64,000 nucleotides of DNA from Phallusia mammillata (lineage: Eukaryota > Chordata > Ascidiacea > Phlebobranchia > Ascidiidae), in NCBI GenBank assembly GCA_003260075.1, contig QLIY01000689.1:1-64000 (forward strand), written 5' to 3'. Positions 40,870-53,140 of the stretch are shown here, in pieces (position 1 is the stretch's first letter; every line of letters begins with the position of its first letter). Below the pieces are notes generated by a model, which worked only from the letters and a program-made list of their open reading frames with translations, did no database searches and had not been told where the DNA came from. The position numbers were made by a program, and so were the translations under genes.

Positions 40870-43801
40870 ATTTATTTTAAAAAAAAATGGTTATGCGTAA
40901 CATAATGCATGTGCACTACTTTATGCCTAAACTGATGCGGTCAAAACTAAAAAAAACATTTATAAATCAAGTAAGAGAAAGAGTTGTGTAACAATGGGAC
41001 TATACGGACTTTGTTTCCACGTCCCAAGTAACAATTTGACCATTTTTTCATTTTCTTTAGGTTTGCAGTTTCATTTCACACAGGACCAGGCGAGAATTCC
41101 AACATCGCATTTCACTTTGAGTTCCGGTTCAGGCAGCAAGCGACCGTAAAGAATAGTCTGATCGAAAGAATGTGGCAAAAGGAGGAGCGAGATGACAATC
41201 CTTTCCCGTTGCAGTGCAATGAAGATTTTCAACTAATGTTTTTGCTTCAGTATGACAAGTTTAAGGTAAGCAAATATCCTTGTCTTCACACAGTTTAAGT
41301 TTGATTCTTTCACTAGTTTTTAAATAATATACGAAGCAACGAAATTAAAAGCAGATAAGTTATTTCAAGTAAAACAGTTTTACCACGTTAACACTCTAAG
41401 TTTCTTATCATTAGCTGCAGACAGTGCACACTGTTTTTTTTTTTTTCACGGGATTCGAACCCAGAACTCTCCCGGGGACGAATCCAGATCAGGGTTTTTT
41501 ATGTCTGTACATGGGTCAGGCGCGCCAGACCGTTCGGCCAAGTTCCGACCTATAAGGTCTCATCAGTGCAGCTGGTGACGAAAGATCGGCCGCATTGGCT
41601 AGTGTAGCCATCAAACGGCACTCCAGTTTGTGGTGAGCAACAGGGTACAACCCCATACATCATCCAGTCTGTGCGATGCCACAACAGGGCATACTGCACA
41701 AATGAAACTGGCTCACAAACAGTGTGCACTGTCTGCAGCTTATCATTTATTGGCTCATATGCTTTTACTTTCTTATTATTATTTTCACAAAATAGTACCT
41801 TCTTTGATTGTATTTTTGATGTTGCACACGTCCATACAACGTTTAGGAACAATTAATTAAGGTCTTTCGCTGCCCCGCACGCACAATCTTTGTGTTACAA
41901 TCCAATTTCGTTAGATTTAAGTACAAATAATATAAACTTGAAACTTGTAACACCAAACATTTAAAAACACTTTCGTTTAGATTGAGGTGAATGAAAAAGA
42001 CTATGCTGAGTTTAACCACCGTGTGCCCTACAGTCGGATTGAAAACATAAGAGTCTGTGGCGAGGTTCAAGTTGCTCAAATACAGTATGGATGGAAGACT
42101 GTAAGTCGAGTTAAAAACGTTTTTGCAACTGTGACCTTAACCAGCAAATACCCGTTTTGCTACAAACTGTTTGATTGGTAATGAATCATTTGTAAAACCA
42201 CATATCTTGTCATACCCACCTCAACACATTGGATTAGAATTGTAAGTCAGGCCGGGCTTTTCGGGCCGGGTTGTTTTTTAACAAACAACGGGCTGGATTT
42301 GGGCCTGATCTGAGTCAACATTACCACGTCAAATTTAACTACCAAAGTAGCCAGTTGCTGGACCTGGCCTAATGTCAAACAACCCTTAAACGCCTTGTTC
42401 GATACCAACTGTATATTACTGTCTATTGTGTTTGTTGTCTTGGTCTTTCCTGAAGCTTCAATGTATATATAGGCATGTCAATCAAACTTTCGGGCCTAAA
42501 CAGGAACGATTCATAAAAACGATTCGGGTTCGGGCCGGGTTTCCGGCTTGTAATTTCGGCTTCGTGCTCTAGTTTTAGGCGCATTTATATCTCTGCCTCA
42601 TATTACAAGGACACATAAAAGATGGTCTAAGTGTTTCGGGCTCAAACATTGGCTTGCTAGTTGAAAGACACCAAACAAGTTCGAAAATACCAGCAAAAAT
42701 CTAAATTTATTTTGCTCAGATGCGAAATTGTTACCAAACGTGGCATTTAGGCGTAAAACATATGCTTATTTCATACAGTTTTATGTTGATTCGCTGTTAC
42801 TTTCACTTAACTCAGTATTTATTTTTGTGTTCTAAGGATGTACCTATGGCTCCACCTGAGGCAGGCTATCACCATGCAAACCTGGTAAACACACTGTGAT
42901 TCAACATAACTTAAAATCACGTGGATCTACTACAATGATACGCTTTGTTTACGTGCCCCATATTCTTTTGTATCAATAATGTAGTTTTAGCACTAAAACT
43001 CCACTAAAATCGATATATTTCACGTACTATAACAAAATCTTGGAAAGCTAACTAAACCCTTATTTTACTTGTTATGGAAAATGTTAGTTGATCTATTAGT
43101 CTACTTTGTTAAATAGGCCTACATGTATATGCAATAAGTACATGCAAAACGTAGGGGTAGAAAACATGGCGAAACATCTATAAAAAAATGAAAGCATTCT
43201 GGCAAACCTACCCTGAACTTATGAACTTAATTAGATTGGAAATGTCATCGCTAAATGCTATTAAAACAATATGTAACACCTACATAACCGGTAAAAAGCA
43301 TTTGTTGTTAGCCGTTTGAGCCCCTGGTTACATTCCCGTTTTCTAACATCAGAGATCACGCTGTGATGATAGCTGGGATTCCATTTCTTACATGCAAGAG
43401 GTAGGGAATAGTATACAACAAGATGTTCATCACCTTAACGATCTTGCCTACAAATCATTTCATAAACTTAAGTTTTAGACCCAATTTGGGTGTGAAAAAA
43501 ACCATCAAACCGATTTTGGTCATAACAAGTAACACTGTCTTTTACAGATTTATGATCGATCTCAAAAACGAAAAAGGTGGAATTTTCTTCCATATGTCGT
43601 CAAGATTTCCCGAAAAAGTAGTGGTTAGGAACAGTAAATTCTCCAATGACTGGGAGCAAGAAGAGCGACAGTTGACCAGAGCTTTTCCGTTCGTTGCCAA
43701 CCAACGATTCAACGTATGTCATTCATTATATTTTTTGTCGTAGATATTAACTTGAAGGACCATCTTCGGAAAGGTTTAGGTCTGGAATTCAAAGCTCACC
43801 G

Positions 43802-43843
<42 letters not shown>

Positions 43844-44455
43844 TTTTGACAAAAACTGGAAACCTTACTAAAAGATAAAAATACTGTTTTGAAAAAGAAT
43901 TGACAAGCTAAACAGGTCTCCAGAATCAACTTGTATATGTTTATTGTCCAGAAAAATGGACCTGATCTGGTGGGATTAGAGCCATCAACCTTTGGCTTAA
44001 CAGGCAGCCAAACCATGTACTTTTTGCATTTTCAACTATTACCCAATGTGTAAACGCGTTTGAACCTGTGCATGCATAAAACCTCGAGTTTTGAAACAAG
44101 CAGCGTTAACTATTTGGAAGAGCAGTATAAATTGGACTGGCTTTTAATTTTTACTTTGTTTTAGATGTAGATATTCGTTGGATCGTGTGCCAAATTGGTT
44201 CATTCGATATACTCATGCAAAGCCACAAAAAAAACAAATTTGGTTAGGGCCGAAAACTTCGGGCCCGTTTTTAATTTTGATTCAGCAAATTGTTTTGCGT
44301 TTCAGATCGAGATCTTTGTGAATTCGCAACATTTCCGGGTGAGCGTTGACGGCGTGCATTTATTCGACTTTAACCACCGCCGGAAACAGCTCGGTGAAAT
44401 GAACTCCATACGAATCTTTGGTGACGTCGTAGTTTCGACCATCGACTTCCGCTAG
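39474..44455 (+). CDS. Two-domain galectin (array gene 2, diverged)
   Basis: The exons are 39474-39497, 39935-40017, 41061-41265, 41981-42100, 42837-42884, 43312-43400, 43548-43713 and 44306-44455, phases agreeing, giving 294 aa. The exon plan matches genes 1 and 1', but the protein is clearly diverged: exon 3 is one codon shorter and the linker is two residues shorter (DVPMAPPEAGYHHANL). The N-CRD core is HFEFR, so the Asn position is Glu56; 'VKNS', 'MWQKEER' and a Cys in 'LQCNEDF' follow. The C-CRD core is HMSSR (His205, Ser207, Arg209) with 'VVRNS' and 'DWEQEER'. Intron 2 uses a GC donor (40018). Intron 3 holds a MITE with target duplication. C blocks lie in introns 2 and 7. The conserved but acidic substitution suggests altered ligand specificity. 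Confidence 0.9.
39767..39849. mobile_element. hAT mini-element, paralogue of 27726-27806
   Basis: It has the same ends (caggggtgg and ccacccctg) at the same place in intron 1 of gene 2, so the insertion predates the tandem duplication. Confidence 0.75.
40821..40869. other. 49-C block, probable sized assembly gap
   Basis: There is no flanking duplication. It lies in intron 2 of galectin gene 2. Confidence 0.7.
41406..41747. mobile_element. 328-bp MITE with 22-bp perfect inverted ends and target duplication
   Basis: The ends are 41413-41434 (starts agctgcagacagtgcaca) and 41719-41740 (its exact reverse complement). The flanks are 'tatcatt' at 41406-41412 and 41741-41747, a 7-bp direct repeat (8 bp if one end base is shared). 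It sits in intron 3 of galectin gene 2, which is longer than in genes 1 and 1', consistent with insertion. A tRNA-like stretch lies inside. Confidence 0.85.
41440..41560 (-). repeat. tRNA-related SINE-like segment with A-tail inside the MITE
   Basis: On the minus strand it reads 'tggccgaacggtctggcgcg' (Leu/Ser-type D-arm, box A), then 'gggttcgaatccc' (box B), then an A run. The acceptor ends do not pair, so this is not a working tRNA gene. Confidence 0.6.
43804..43843. other. 40-C block replacing about 10 native bases
   Basis: The paralogous introns at 24160 and 36575 run from 'ctcaccgaa' straight into 'cttgacaaagaatgg' across about 13 bases. Here the same place holds forty C, which argues for a filled gap rather than native sequence. 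Confidence 0.7.
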
Positions 44456-45010
44456 ATGGCGTAATAGTGTGACTGCATCCATGTATAAAGTTGATGATAA
44501 AAAATTTGCTTACGGCTTTTAATACTTGACATTTTCGGCGTTTGCTAAATTCGGATGTACAGCATGAACGATTTAATACTTGGAGATATATGTTGTGTAT
44601 ACAGTCTAATACTTTCCATGGCCATTTGCGACATGGACTGGGCCATAAGAGACGGACATACAGTGGCCATGGAAACGAAGTATAATACGGTCTGCTGCGA
44701 CGCTCGTCAAAACTGCCAGAAAATCTTGTGAATAAATGATTTTAAATGCAGTTGCAATTAGTCGCTGTTGTGATTTTAGTGTTAAGTTTCACTTATAATA
44801 GAAGCATGCTTTTCATTAGACTAAGGAGAAAAGGGAATCATAAACACAAATTGTTTGCAATCACAGTGATAGCCCCAAAGAACATAAATCACAGCTATAA
44901 AGCCCAAAGCAACTAACTTAACCGATAAATGTTAGCAACGTATAAAGTACCGAAGTACCGATGGTATTTAAACACACAATCTGAAAAGACAGCAAGGCGG
45001 CAATATGTAT

Positions 45011-45045
<35 letters not shown>

Positions 45046-45128
45046 ACGGTTGAACTTTTGAAGTAAAACAAACACGATTTAAGCGAACAAACGAACTTTT
45101 CAAATGCAATAAAAATAGGGACTTTCAC
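44456..45128. other. Convergent intergenic region, galectin gene 2 and GPCR
   Basis: It contains AATAAA near 44730 for the galectin and a 33-C block at 45013-45045 without a flanking repeat. No gene was recognised. Confidence 0.5.
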
Positions 45129-46971
45129 CTACAGGACGTCCTCCGATTTGATACGCAACAGTGGCTTTGTCACTGCGTCAGGTGAAAGCTTTCGTTCTTC
45201 CTCGAAAACGTCATCAGCCTGACTCGACAGCGGCATTTCGGTTCGGGGATTGGAGCTTGGAAGTTCGGCCGACGGCTTTTTGGTCTTCGGTTTCCGGCGA
45301 ATTGATCCAACAGGTGTCGAGATGTGAAAGGTGGAGGTACTGAAGAGACGTCTGGTCTTCTTTACACAAGGACACTTGGCCCGTAGTTTTCTGGCAATTC
45401 AATATAAAATTAGTAAAATATGAATCTGATTGCATTTTAACTTACTCAACAAGCCTGCTAATGCACTGTACTTCCTCGTTTGGAAACAAATATTCCGTTT
45501 CAAATTCCTGACGAATGTGTTTCACTTGTCACCTCTTAGTGTATCGCATTAAACAATCCATCTAGCTATCAAACTCACAAACCTACCTATTTTAATGTCT
45601 TAAAAACGGTTTTAATCACGTTTCTGGAAATCTTGCATCTCTTGGTAGCAAAATCTTTGAAACAGCATCCACAAAATTAATTCCACTCCAACTCAAATTT
45701 TGCACACCTGTCTGTTGCTCAAGTATATTCAGAAATCTTATTCCACAGCGCTTGTGCTGATGACTTCAATTTATTTTCAAGACACATAACCTTATACATA
45801 TTTTTATGATTCTTTTTTATACCATCTGACTGTTTACACCTTTAAAGCTATGGACTAACCAATGCTAAATCCAAGTTTTAAATTCACTGCGTTTTACTAG
45901 AGTTTGCTTAAGAAATCAGACAATGAAATATTGTTTGCGCCGACGAAGAAATACGAGAAAAAATACTCTCTCCCTGCAGAATCAATGTTTAACTGTTTTA
46001 AACTCCTCACATGATATCCTGGATCAGAAAACACTATCAATAGAAATTCTATTCCTGCTGAGACCATACAAAGATCACATTACGTTTATCTGTATTTACT
46101 GCTACAGTTAACTACAAAAAAAACTTGCACCTGCGATTAATTGCAATCTTACTGTTGCAAATAAAGTTGCTTACCTGTAACGCTGTTTGCAATTCTCTCT
46201 GTAGTGGGGGTTGAAGAAAACGTACACGATTGGGTTGAACAATGGAGAAAGAAATGGCCCAAAGAGAGTTATAATTTCTATTGCTTCTGGTACGTAAATA
46301 GCGTTGTAGGTGGACGGAATCACTTGAATTAGTTTTCGAATCTAAAAAAATAATTTCGTGAAAGTTTTCTTCGTGCCGAATAAAAAGCCGATTCGAGGAA
46401 AGCGTTTTCAAGTTGAGTTGCAATTTCTATTTGTATTTTAATTTTCCACGTCAATCTAAGTTTTATTTATCTACAAAGGTGTTGTGTTTCAGATGTGTTA
46501 TATTGCATATTTGCTAAACGTTTGTTTACTAGCTTAAAAAACATTATTATGCAACTATTTATAAATAAAACTTATATGTATATACCAGACGTCTAAAACT
46601 AAGAAGAACCCTTTTGTTTTAAATTCACTCATTATAGTTTGTTTTACGATAAATATATTGTGCCCATTAAACATAGAAAACGTCATGCTCACAAAATTTC
46701 GACAAACACTTAGTGATACATAAAGGAAAAATTCCTCCCTTGGTTAGGTATCACTTGTCCTGTTACGAATAGAACACAAAACGACAAAATTTCATTGCTT
46801 ACCAAAAACGGCAGGTAAAGAACGACAAAGACCATGCAGATGGCTGTGGTCATCTTGGTAATGCGGCTTGCGCTCTTGCGCACCATGCGGTGTTTCTTGC
46901 GCTTTTCAGAACTCCGCCTGGTTGAGCCGCGCGCGTTAAAAGGAAAAGGAAAGAATGACGATGTTGAAGAA

Positions 46972-47020
<49 letters not shown>

Positions 47021-50000
47021 GCGACGCTTTGACGCGTCACTCTGCAAAAAAGTCAATGTAGGCATATGAGGCATTGAAAATAAAACTGTTTGTGAATGCA
47101 TTAGATTCAAGTTTACACAAACATTAAGTCATTCGATGTTAAGATTTGTAAATGTATGTACACACATATGGCTTTACCAACATCATGAGTATCTTATTCA
47201 AAGATCAATGGTAAATGACCTAATGTGTTCATGGTTTATTGAAGTTTTCATCCACCAAGCAACAAACTAGCTGATTCCTTTTGTTAGGTTAATGTACTAA
47301 GTTTTTAGATCGCTTACGACCAGTTAGGCAATTAGTTTACTTAAAACATAGCGTTATAATGCAATTGTCTACGCATGCTGATAATCCAAATTTAAAAATT
47401 GCTGGTCGTAATGGTTTGGCGCAACGTACGAATTTCATGATGTCAACCTTTTTTTCCCTTTATGGTTTTGCGACACATTAGCAAATCGTAATAACGGTAA
47501 TTGTGAATGTTAGTAGATGAATTGATTGATAGATTTTTTGTTGTCAGTATTTGACATTTCTATGACCTTCAACCTGTGTCGCCCTAAAACATGACGTCAT
47601 GAGGATGCAGCTAATGGTTGCACGATCATAGCGATGACGCGTTTTCCTGTTATCGTTAGGGAGACTTGTAACTTAGCAGGCGGAAGCCCATGTAAGTAAG
47701 CACGGTAAGGGTTACTGATGGCCAACTTGGTACTGCTGTGTCTAAGGTGCAGTGGCATTGTATAGGATTTTTTCGTGTCGGTTTGTGAACAATCTCTGTA
47801 TGTTGTGCAAACAGGTAATGTGTGATTTTTTATCGCCTGTTAAGTTTGCTTGTTTATACGCACCAGTATATACGCCACTACTATAGATTCCAAGGCAAAA
47901 TATTTTTTGTTATCAGTTCAAGAAAAAGCTGTATTTTAAATACAAACCTTCAACTTAAAGCCAATAACGCACTTTCCCCTAAAACCCGTTTGCATTTGTA
48001 TACCGGGTTTGTGCAAATGAATTTCTAATCAAATGCAGGATAATAGCTTTTATCACGGTATAAGCTAGGTTAAAAGCTTATTGCACAACCTGCGCCCACA
48101 AGATACGGCCGCCGACTTGTTTGTTACAACTCAAATCTGACCTATGTTAAAAAAATTCTTTATAATTATTTTGATCAGAAACTTGAGCAAAAATTTTTTT
48201 TTCGTCGAAAAGATAAATGATATTCAGATCATACCATGACATTTTGCGTAATTTTTAGTCCAGCTGATTCACCGGCAATCGTGAAAAGATAGAGAGATTT
48301 GTGTGATTGAATAAAAAGGTTTTGCGCCTCTGGCTTAAATTTACTCGCAAAAGTTTACTGCTTCACTATAGTAAACGTCACACACGTACCTCGTCACTTG
48401 ACCGCGTGCCAGCCGAAAATCTCCCGGAGTCATTGTCGGCATGTTTCACTGAAACAACAAGGACACCGTGATTTATCGCAGCCCAACATGAATATAGTAA
48501 TATCCTCTTCTGACAACGCTTATAGTATCTAAGCAAGTGAAGGTCCATATTTCTTCACTGCATATTTCCGAGAGAAAGCTTTTTGTATTTTAGCAAAGAA
48601 CATTTACTACATTTTGAATTTCAATTATATTTCTACGTATCGTTTAATAAAAAAAGTAAGGGGCCTTCTAAATTGAGTTGGGGGCTTTAAAAATTGACAC
48701 ATACATCACCACCACCGCAAATATCTTGGTACTGGACTTCAAAATGTGCATTACTTTGCTTTGTAGTAGCCACCAATAAACTCATGGCGCACAACAATGC
48801 CACAATAGTCATTTACATACAAGAAGTGACTTAATTTTTTCCATGCATTGAATTTAACTTTGAATCGTTTAGTCCAAAGCATGCAAAAATATCATTTGTT
48901 TACCTCCTGGGTAACCGAGTACTTGCCGCAGTAAGGTGGGCGTCTGTGGTTTACTGACTGACACAGCAGGAAAAACTGTCTGCAGGATGTTGTCGGCACT
49001 TGAGCTTCTTACGAGGGAACGGGGACGAGAGGCTAAAGCGAAAAATACATGCTCTAAAGTAAGTGTTTAAATTATGATGGCCTTTTTAAATAAAATGTAA
49101 ATTTATCAAAAAAGATCTGACTATTTTGTAATTTGCTAAAATCTTTTTGGAAAGACAAAAATGCTTTCAAAAAACCATTTCAAAAGTTTAAAGCATTCAT
49201 TATTAAATGTGCCCCCCCCCCGGTCGTCGTAATGCGTCAATGTATTCGACTTTGATTTTGGCAAAAACTTTTTCTGTTTTATCAATTTGCAAAAAACTAA
49301 GATATTTCATGTTAATATGCAAATTCTTCATGCAAAGTGCGAACAAAATTTAAAAAAATCAAAAAATCGCCAAAAATGTCTCATGAAGCAAATCATAATA
49401 ACGTTAACTGTGAATGTTAGCAGATGTGAATGTATGAATCAAGTGATAGATTTTTTTACATGTTATCAGTGTTTGACATCTCTATGACCGTCAACCTGTG
49501 GCGCCCTAGCATGACGTCATGAGGATGCGGCAAATGGTTTCACGATGATAGCGATGACGCATTTTCCTGTTATCGTTAGGGAGACTTGTAACTTAGAGGC
49601 CGGATGCCCATGTAAGAAAGCACGGAAAGGGTTACTGATGGCCAACTTGGTACTGGCTACTGTGTCTAAGGTGCAGTGGCATTGTATAGGATTTTTTCGT
49701 GTCGATTTGTGTACAATTTCTGTACGTTGTGCAAACAGGTAATGTGTGGTTTTTTATTGCCTGTTAAGTCTGCTTTTATACGCACCAGTATATATGCCAC
49801 TACAATAAATTCCCAGGCAAAACATTTTTTGTTACCGCTTCAAGAAAAAAACTGTATTTTAAATACAAACCTTCAACTTAAAGCCAATAACGCACTATCC
49901 CCAAAAACCCGTTTGCATATGTATACAGGGTTTGTGCACATGTAATATAATTAAATGGAGGCTAATGGCTAGTATCGCGGCAAAAGCTTCGTTATAAGCT

Positions 50001-53000
50001 TAGTGCACATCCTGCGCCCACAAGATACAAGCCAATGCGGCCACCGTCTTGCGACTTATTAACTTAGTATTTTGACCAGAAACTAATGAAAAAAGGTTCT
50101 TTTCCTCGAAAAGATAAATGATATTCAGATCACATCAGGACATTTTGCGCAATTTTGAATCCAGCTAATACACCGGCGATGGTTAAAAGATAGAGATTGA
50201 ATAAAAAGGTTTCCTCTGGCTTGAATTTACTTGCAAAAGTTGATCGTCGACTAGTTCACTACGGTCAACGTCACAAACACGTACCTCGTCACTTGATCGG
50301 GTACAAGCCGAAAATCTCCCGGAGTCATTGTCGGCATGTTTCACTGAAACAACAAGGACACCGTGATTTATCGCAGTTCAACATGAATATAGTAATATCC
50401 TCTTCTGACAACTGCAATATTATCGGTTAAACTGCAAGTAGAGTTTTTTTCACTGCATATTTCTCAGACGGAACTTATGTATTTTATCACAGCACACGTA
50501 CTGTTTCTTTTTAAAGTTTAATGTAAAAGTAACCGGTCTTGTGAATGGATTGCGAGTATATCGTTGGATCGTTTACATGATGATGCACGTGCACCATCAC
50601 TAGTATTTCGATACTGGAAATTAAAACTTTGCTGCAGTGCTGTAGCGGCCACCAATAAACTTATGGCGCACAACAATGCCATAATAGTCATTTACATACA
50701 AGCAGTGACTTATTTTTTTCCATGCATTGAATTTAACTTTGAATCGTTTAGTCCAAAGCATGCATAATATTGTTTGTTTACCTCCTGGGTGACCGAGTAC
50801 TTGACGCAGTAAGGTGGGCGTCTGTGGTTTACTGACTGACACAGCTGGAAAAACTGTCTGCAGGATGTTGTCGGCACTGGAGCTTCTTACGAGGGAACGG
50901 GGACGAGAGGCTAAAGCGAAAAGAAAAATGCTGTAAAGTAAGTTTTGAAATTACCCCCCCCCCCCAGTTGCATCGGGATAGTGAATGCAAAGGGTATTAT
51001 ATGTTGAAATAATTTTTTTTTAGAACAAAACCCCCCCCCCGACTATTTTGTAATTTGCTAAAATCTTTTTGGAAAGACAAAAATGCTTCCATTTCAAAAG
51101 TTTAAAGCATTCATTATTAAATGTACGTTTCATAACGCTGCACATAATGCCACAAGCGACGCACGTTAAGAAAACATTTGTCGTTGGATATGTAGGTTTG
51201 TTCGATAAAGTGTTTTCTTACCAACTAAACATTAGGTATATTTTAATAAGAAAACAAAAAATACGAATGTAGTACAATCGAGTACACTCACTCCTCTAAG
51301 TAAAGTCTGCATAAAAATTATCGCATACATAATTTTACCTGTCGAAAGTCGCTTTTGTTTCTTAGGTGTCGGCCACTCATTGTTTGTATTTCGAAAAATG
51401 AGGGGTGAAGGAGGTCGCGGGTTTAGGGGGTCCAGAGCGGGTGGGGTAAGTAGTCGACTGGTGGCCGTTTGGGGCGTGCTGGCCTGGGGTCTACGCCCAC
51501 TTCCGGAACTCGTCTTTGCTCGGGGTAAAGGTGTAATAGGTGGGGTTAGGGTCGTAGTGGGTGTGGGGGTATTACGGCCAAATCTGCCGCTATTTGTGCG
51601 CGGTTTGGACGAAAGACTGTTTGTGACCTCACTCGCGCTGTCCTTGTCGATTTTGGGGATGTTAAGGGGTGGAGGTCGAGACTTGGACATTCTTTTTCGA
51701 AAGACTGAGGGTGACGGGGTGATGGCGGGTTGGAGTGAGGTTGGAGTTTCCTCGGCCGCTGACATGTCTAGGATGTCATCAGCGCTCTTGTGCAATCTGA
51801 AAACGAGCATTTTTAACAAAAGAAAACGTATATTTCGCAGTTGCATCGGGATAGTGAATGCAAAGGGTATTATATGTTGAAATAAAAAAAATTTAGAACA
51901 AAAATTTTGTTTCGCAAATGATCTTTTGGTAAGACAAAAATGGTTGTAATTGCATTAGCAGCTTGGTAAATTTAACATGCGAATAACCGGATTCGTTTCA
52001 AAAACCTATACCTATACACCCGAGAAAAATAACATGTTGCGGATACAGTATTTTTGTTTAAAATTAACAAAATTTGTCATCGAATAGTCGTTTTAGTTGT
52101 TTCATCGCATTACCTTTAAGAATATTTTTGCCCATATTATTTTCATGTGTGTAGCTAAGTCCCTGCATAAATGCTACAAACATTGTCATGGACACAAAGC
52201 AAATGAGGGGTATATGTATACATATAGTGACAATGCTTACTTTTTGATAATAGATCTTCTGACAGACGACCGTTTTGACTTCTCGTGCAAACTTCTCATT
52301 TTTTTCATTTGGGTTTGTCGCTTGCGTATCTGTAAGTTGCAATTAATTTGCTAAATTCTTTTTTGGTCGACGTATATGCAACTAAAAGCGTTGGATTGCC
52401 TTGAAGTACGCTTGTTAGTTTTTAGTCTAAAAAAAGCCATTACTGGGAAATCATAAAACGCCGGACTCATTGAAGGCGTTATACCGGTACAAGTTGGCCT
52501 TCCAAGCAATTTTATACGACAAGGCATAGGCTGCATTACGGGAAAAGGCATACTGAGTGAAACCAAATTCAAATCATGCATGGTTATGCTTTGGTTTAGA
52601 AATGGTCAAAACATATTTTTCAACCTACCTTAACTACAATCGCAATGTTAGCCGCAAGCAAAATCAGTAGAAGAATTGTGTTCACCAATGCAAGTAGAAG
52701 ATTAAACGCTCGGTATTCTATGCCCCATTCAAAAGAACATCCCCCCCCCCATTTGTCATCGAATAGTCGTTTTAGTTGTTTCATCGCATTAACTTTAAGA
52801 ATTTTTTTTGCCCATATTATTTTCATGTGTATATATATACTAAGTCCCTGCATAAATGCCACAAACATTGTCATGAACACAAAGCAAATGAGGGGTACAT
52901 ATAGTGACAATGCTTACTTTTTGATAATAGATTTTCTGACAGACGACCGTTTTGACTTCTCGTGCAAACTTCTCATTTTTTTCATTTGGGTTTGTCGCTT

Positions 53001-53106
53001 GCGTATCTGTAAATTGCACTTAATCTGGTAATTTCTTGCTTAAAGTATCTGCAACCAAAAGTTTTCATTGCTTTGAAGCACGCCTGTTAGTTTTCGGGCT
53101 CAAAAC

Positions 53107-53140
<34 letters not shown>

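Noticed and set aside
41440..41560. tRNA-Leu or tRNA-Ser gene on the minus strand
   Set aside because: Box A and box B are present but acceptor ends do not pair and an A-run follows directly, as in a SINE.
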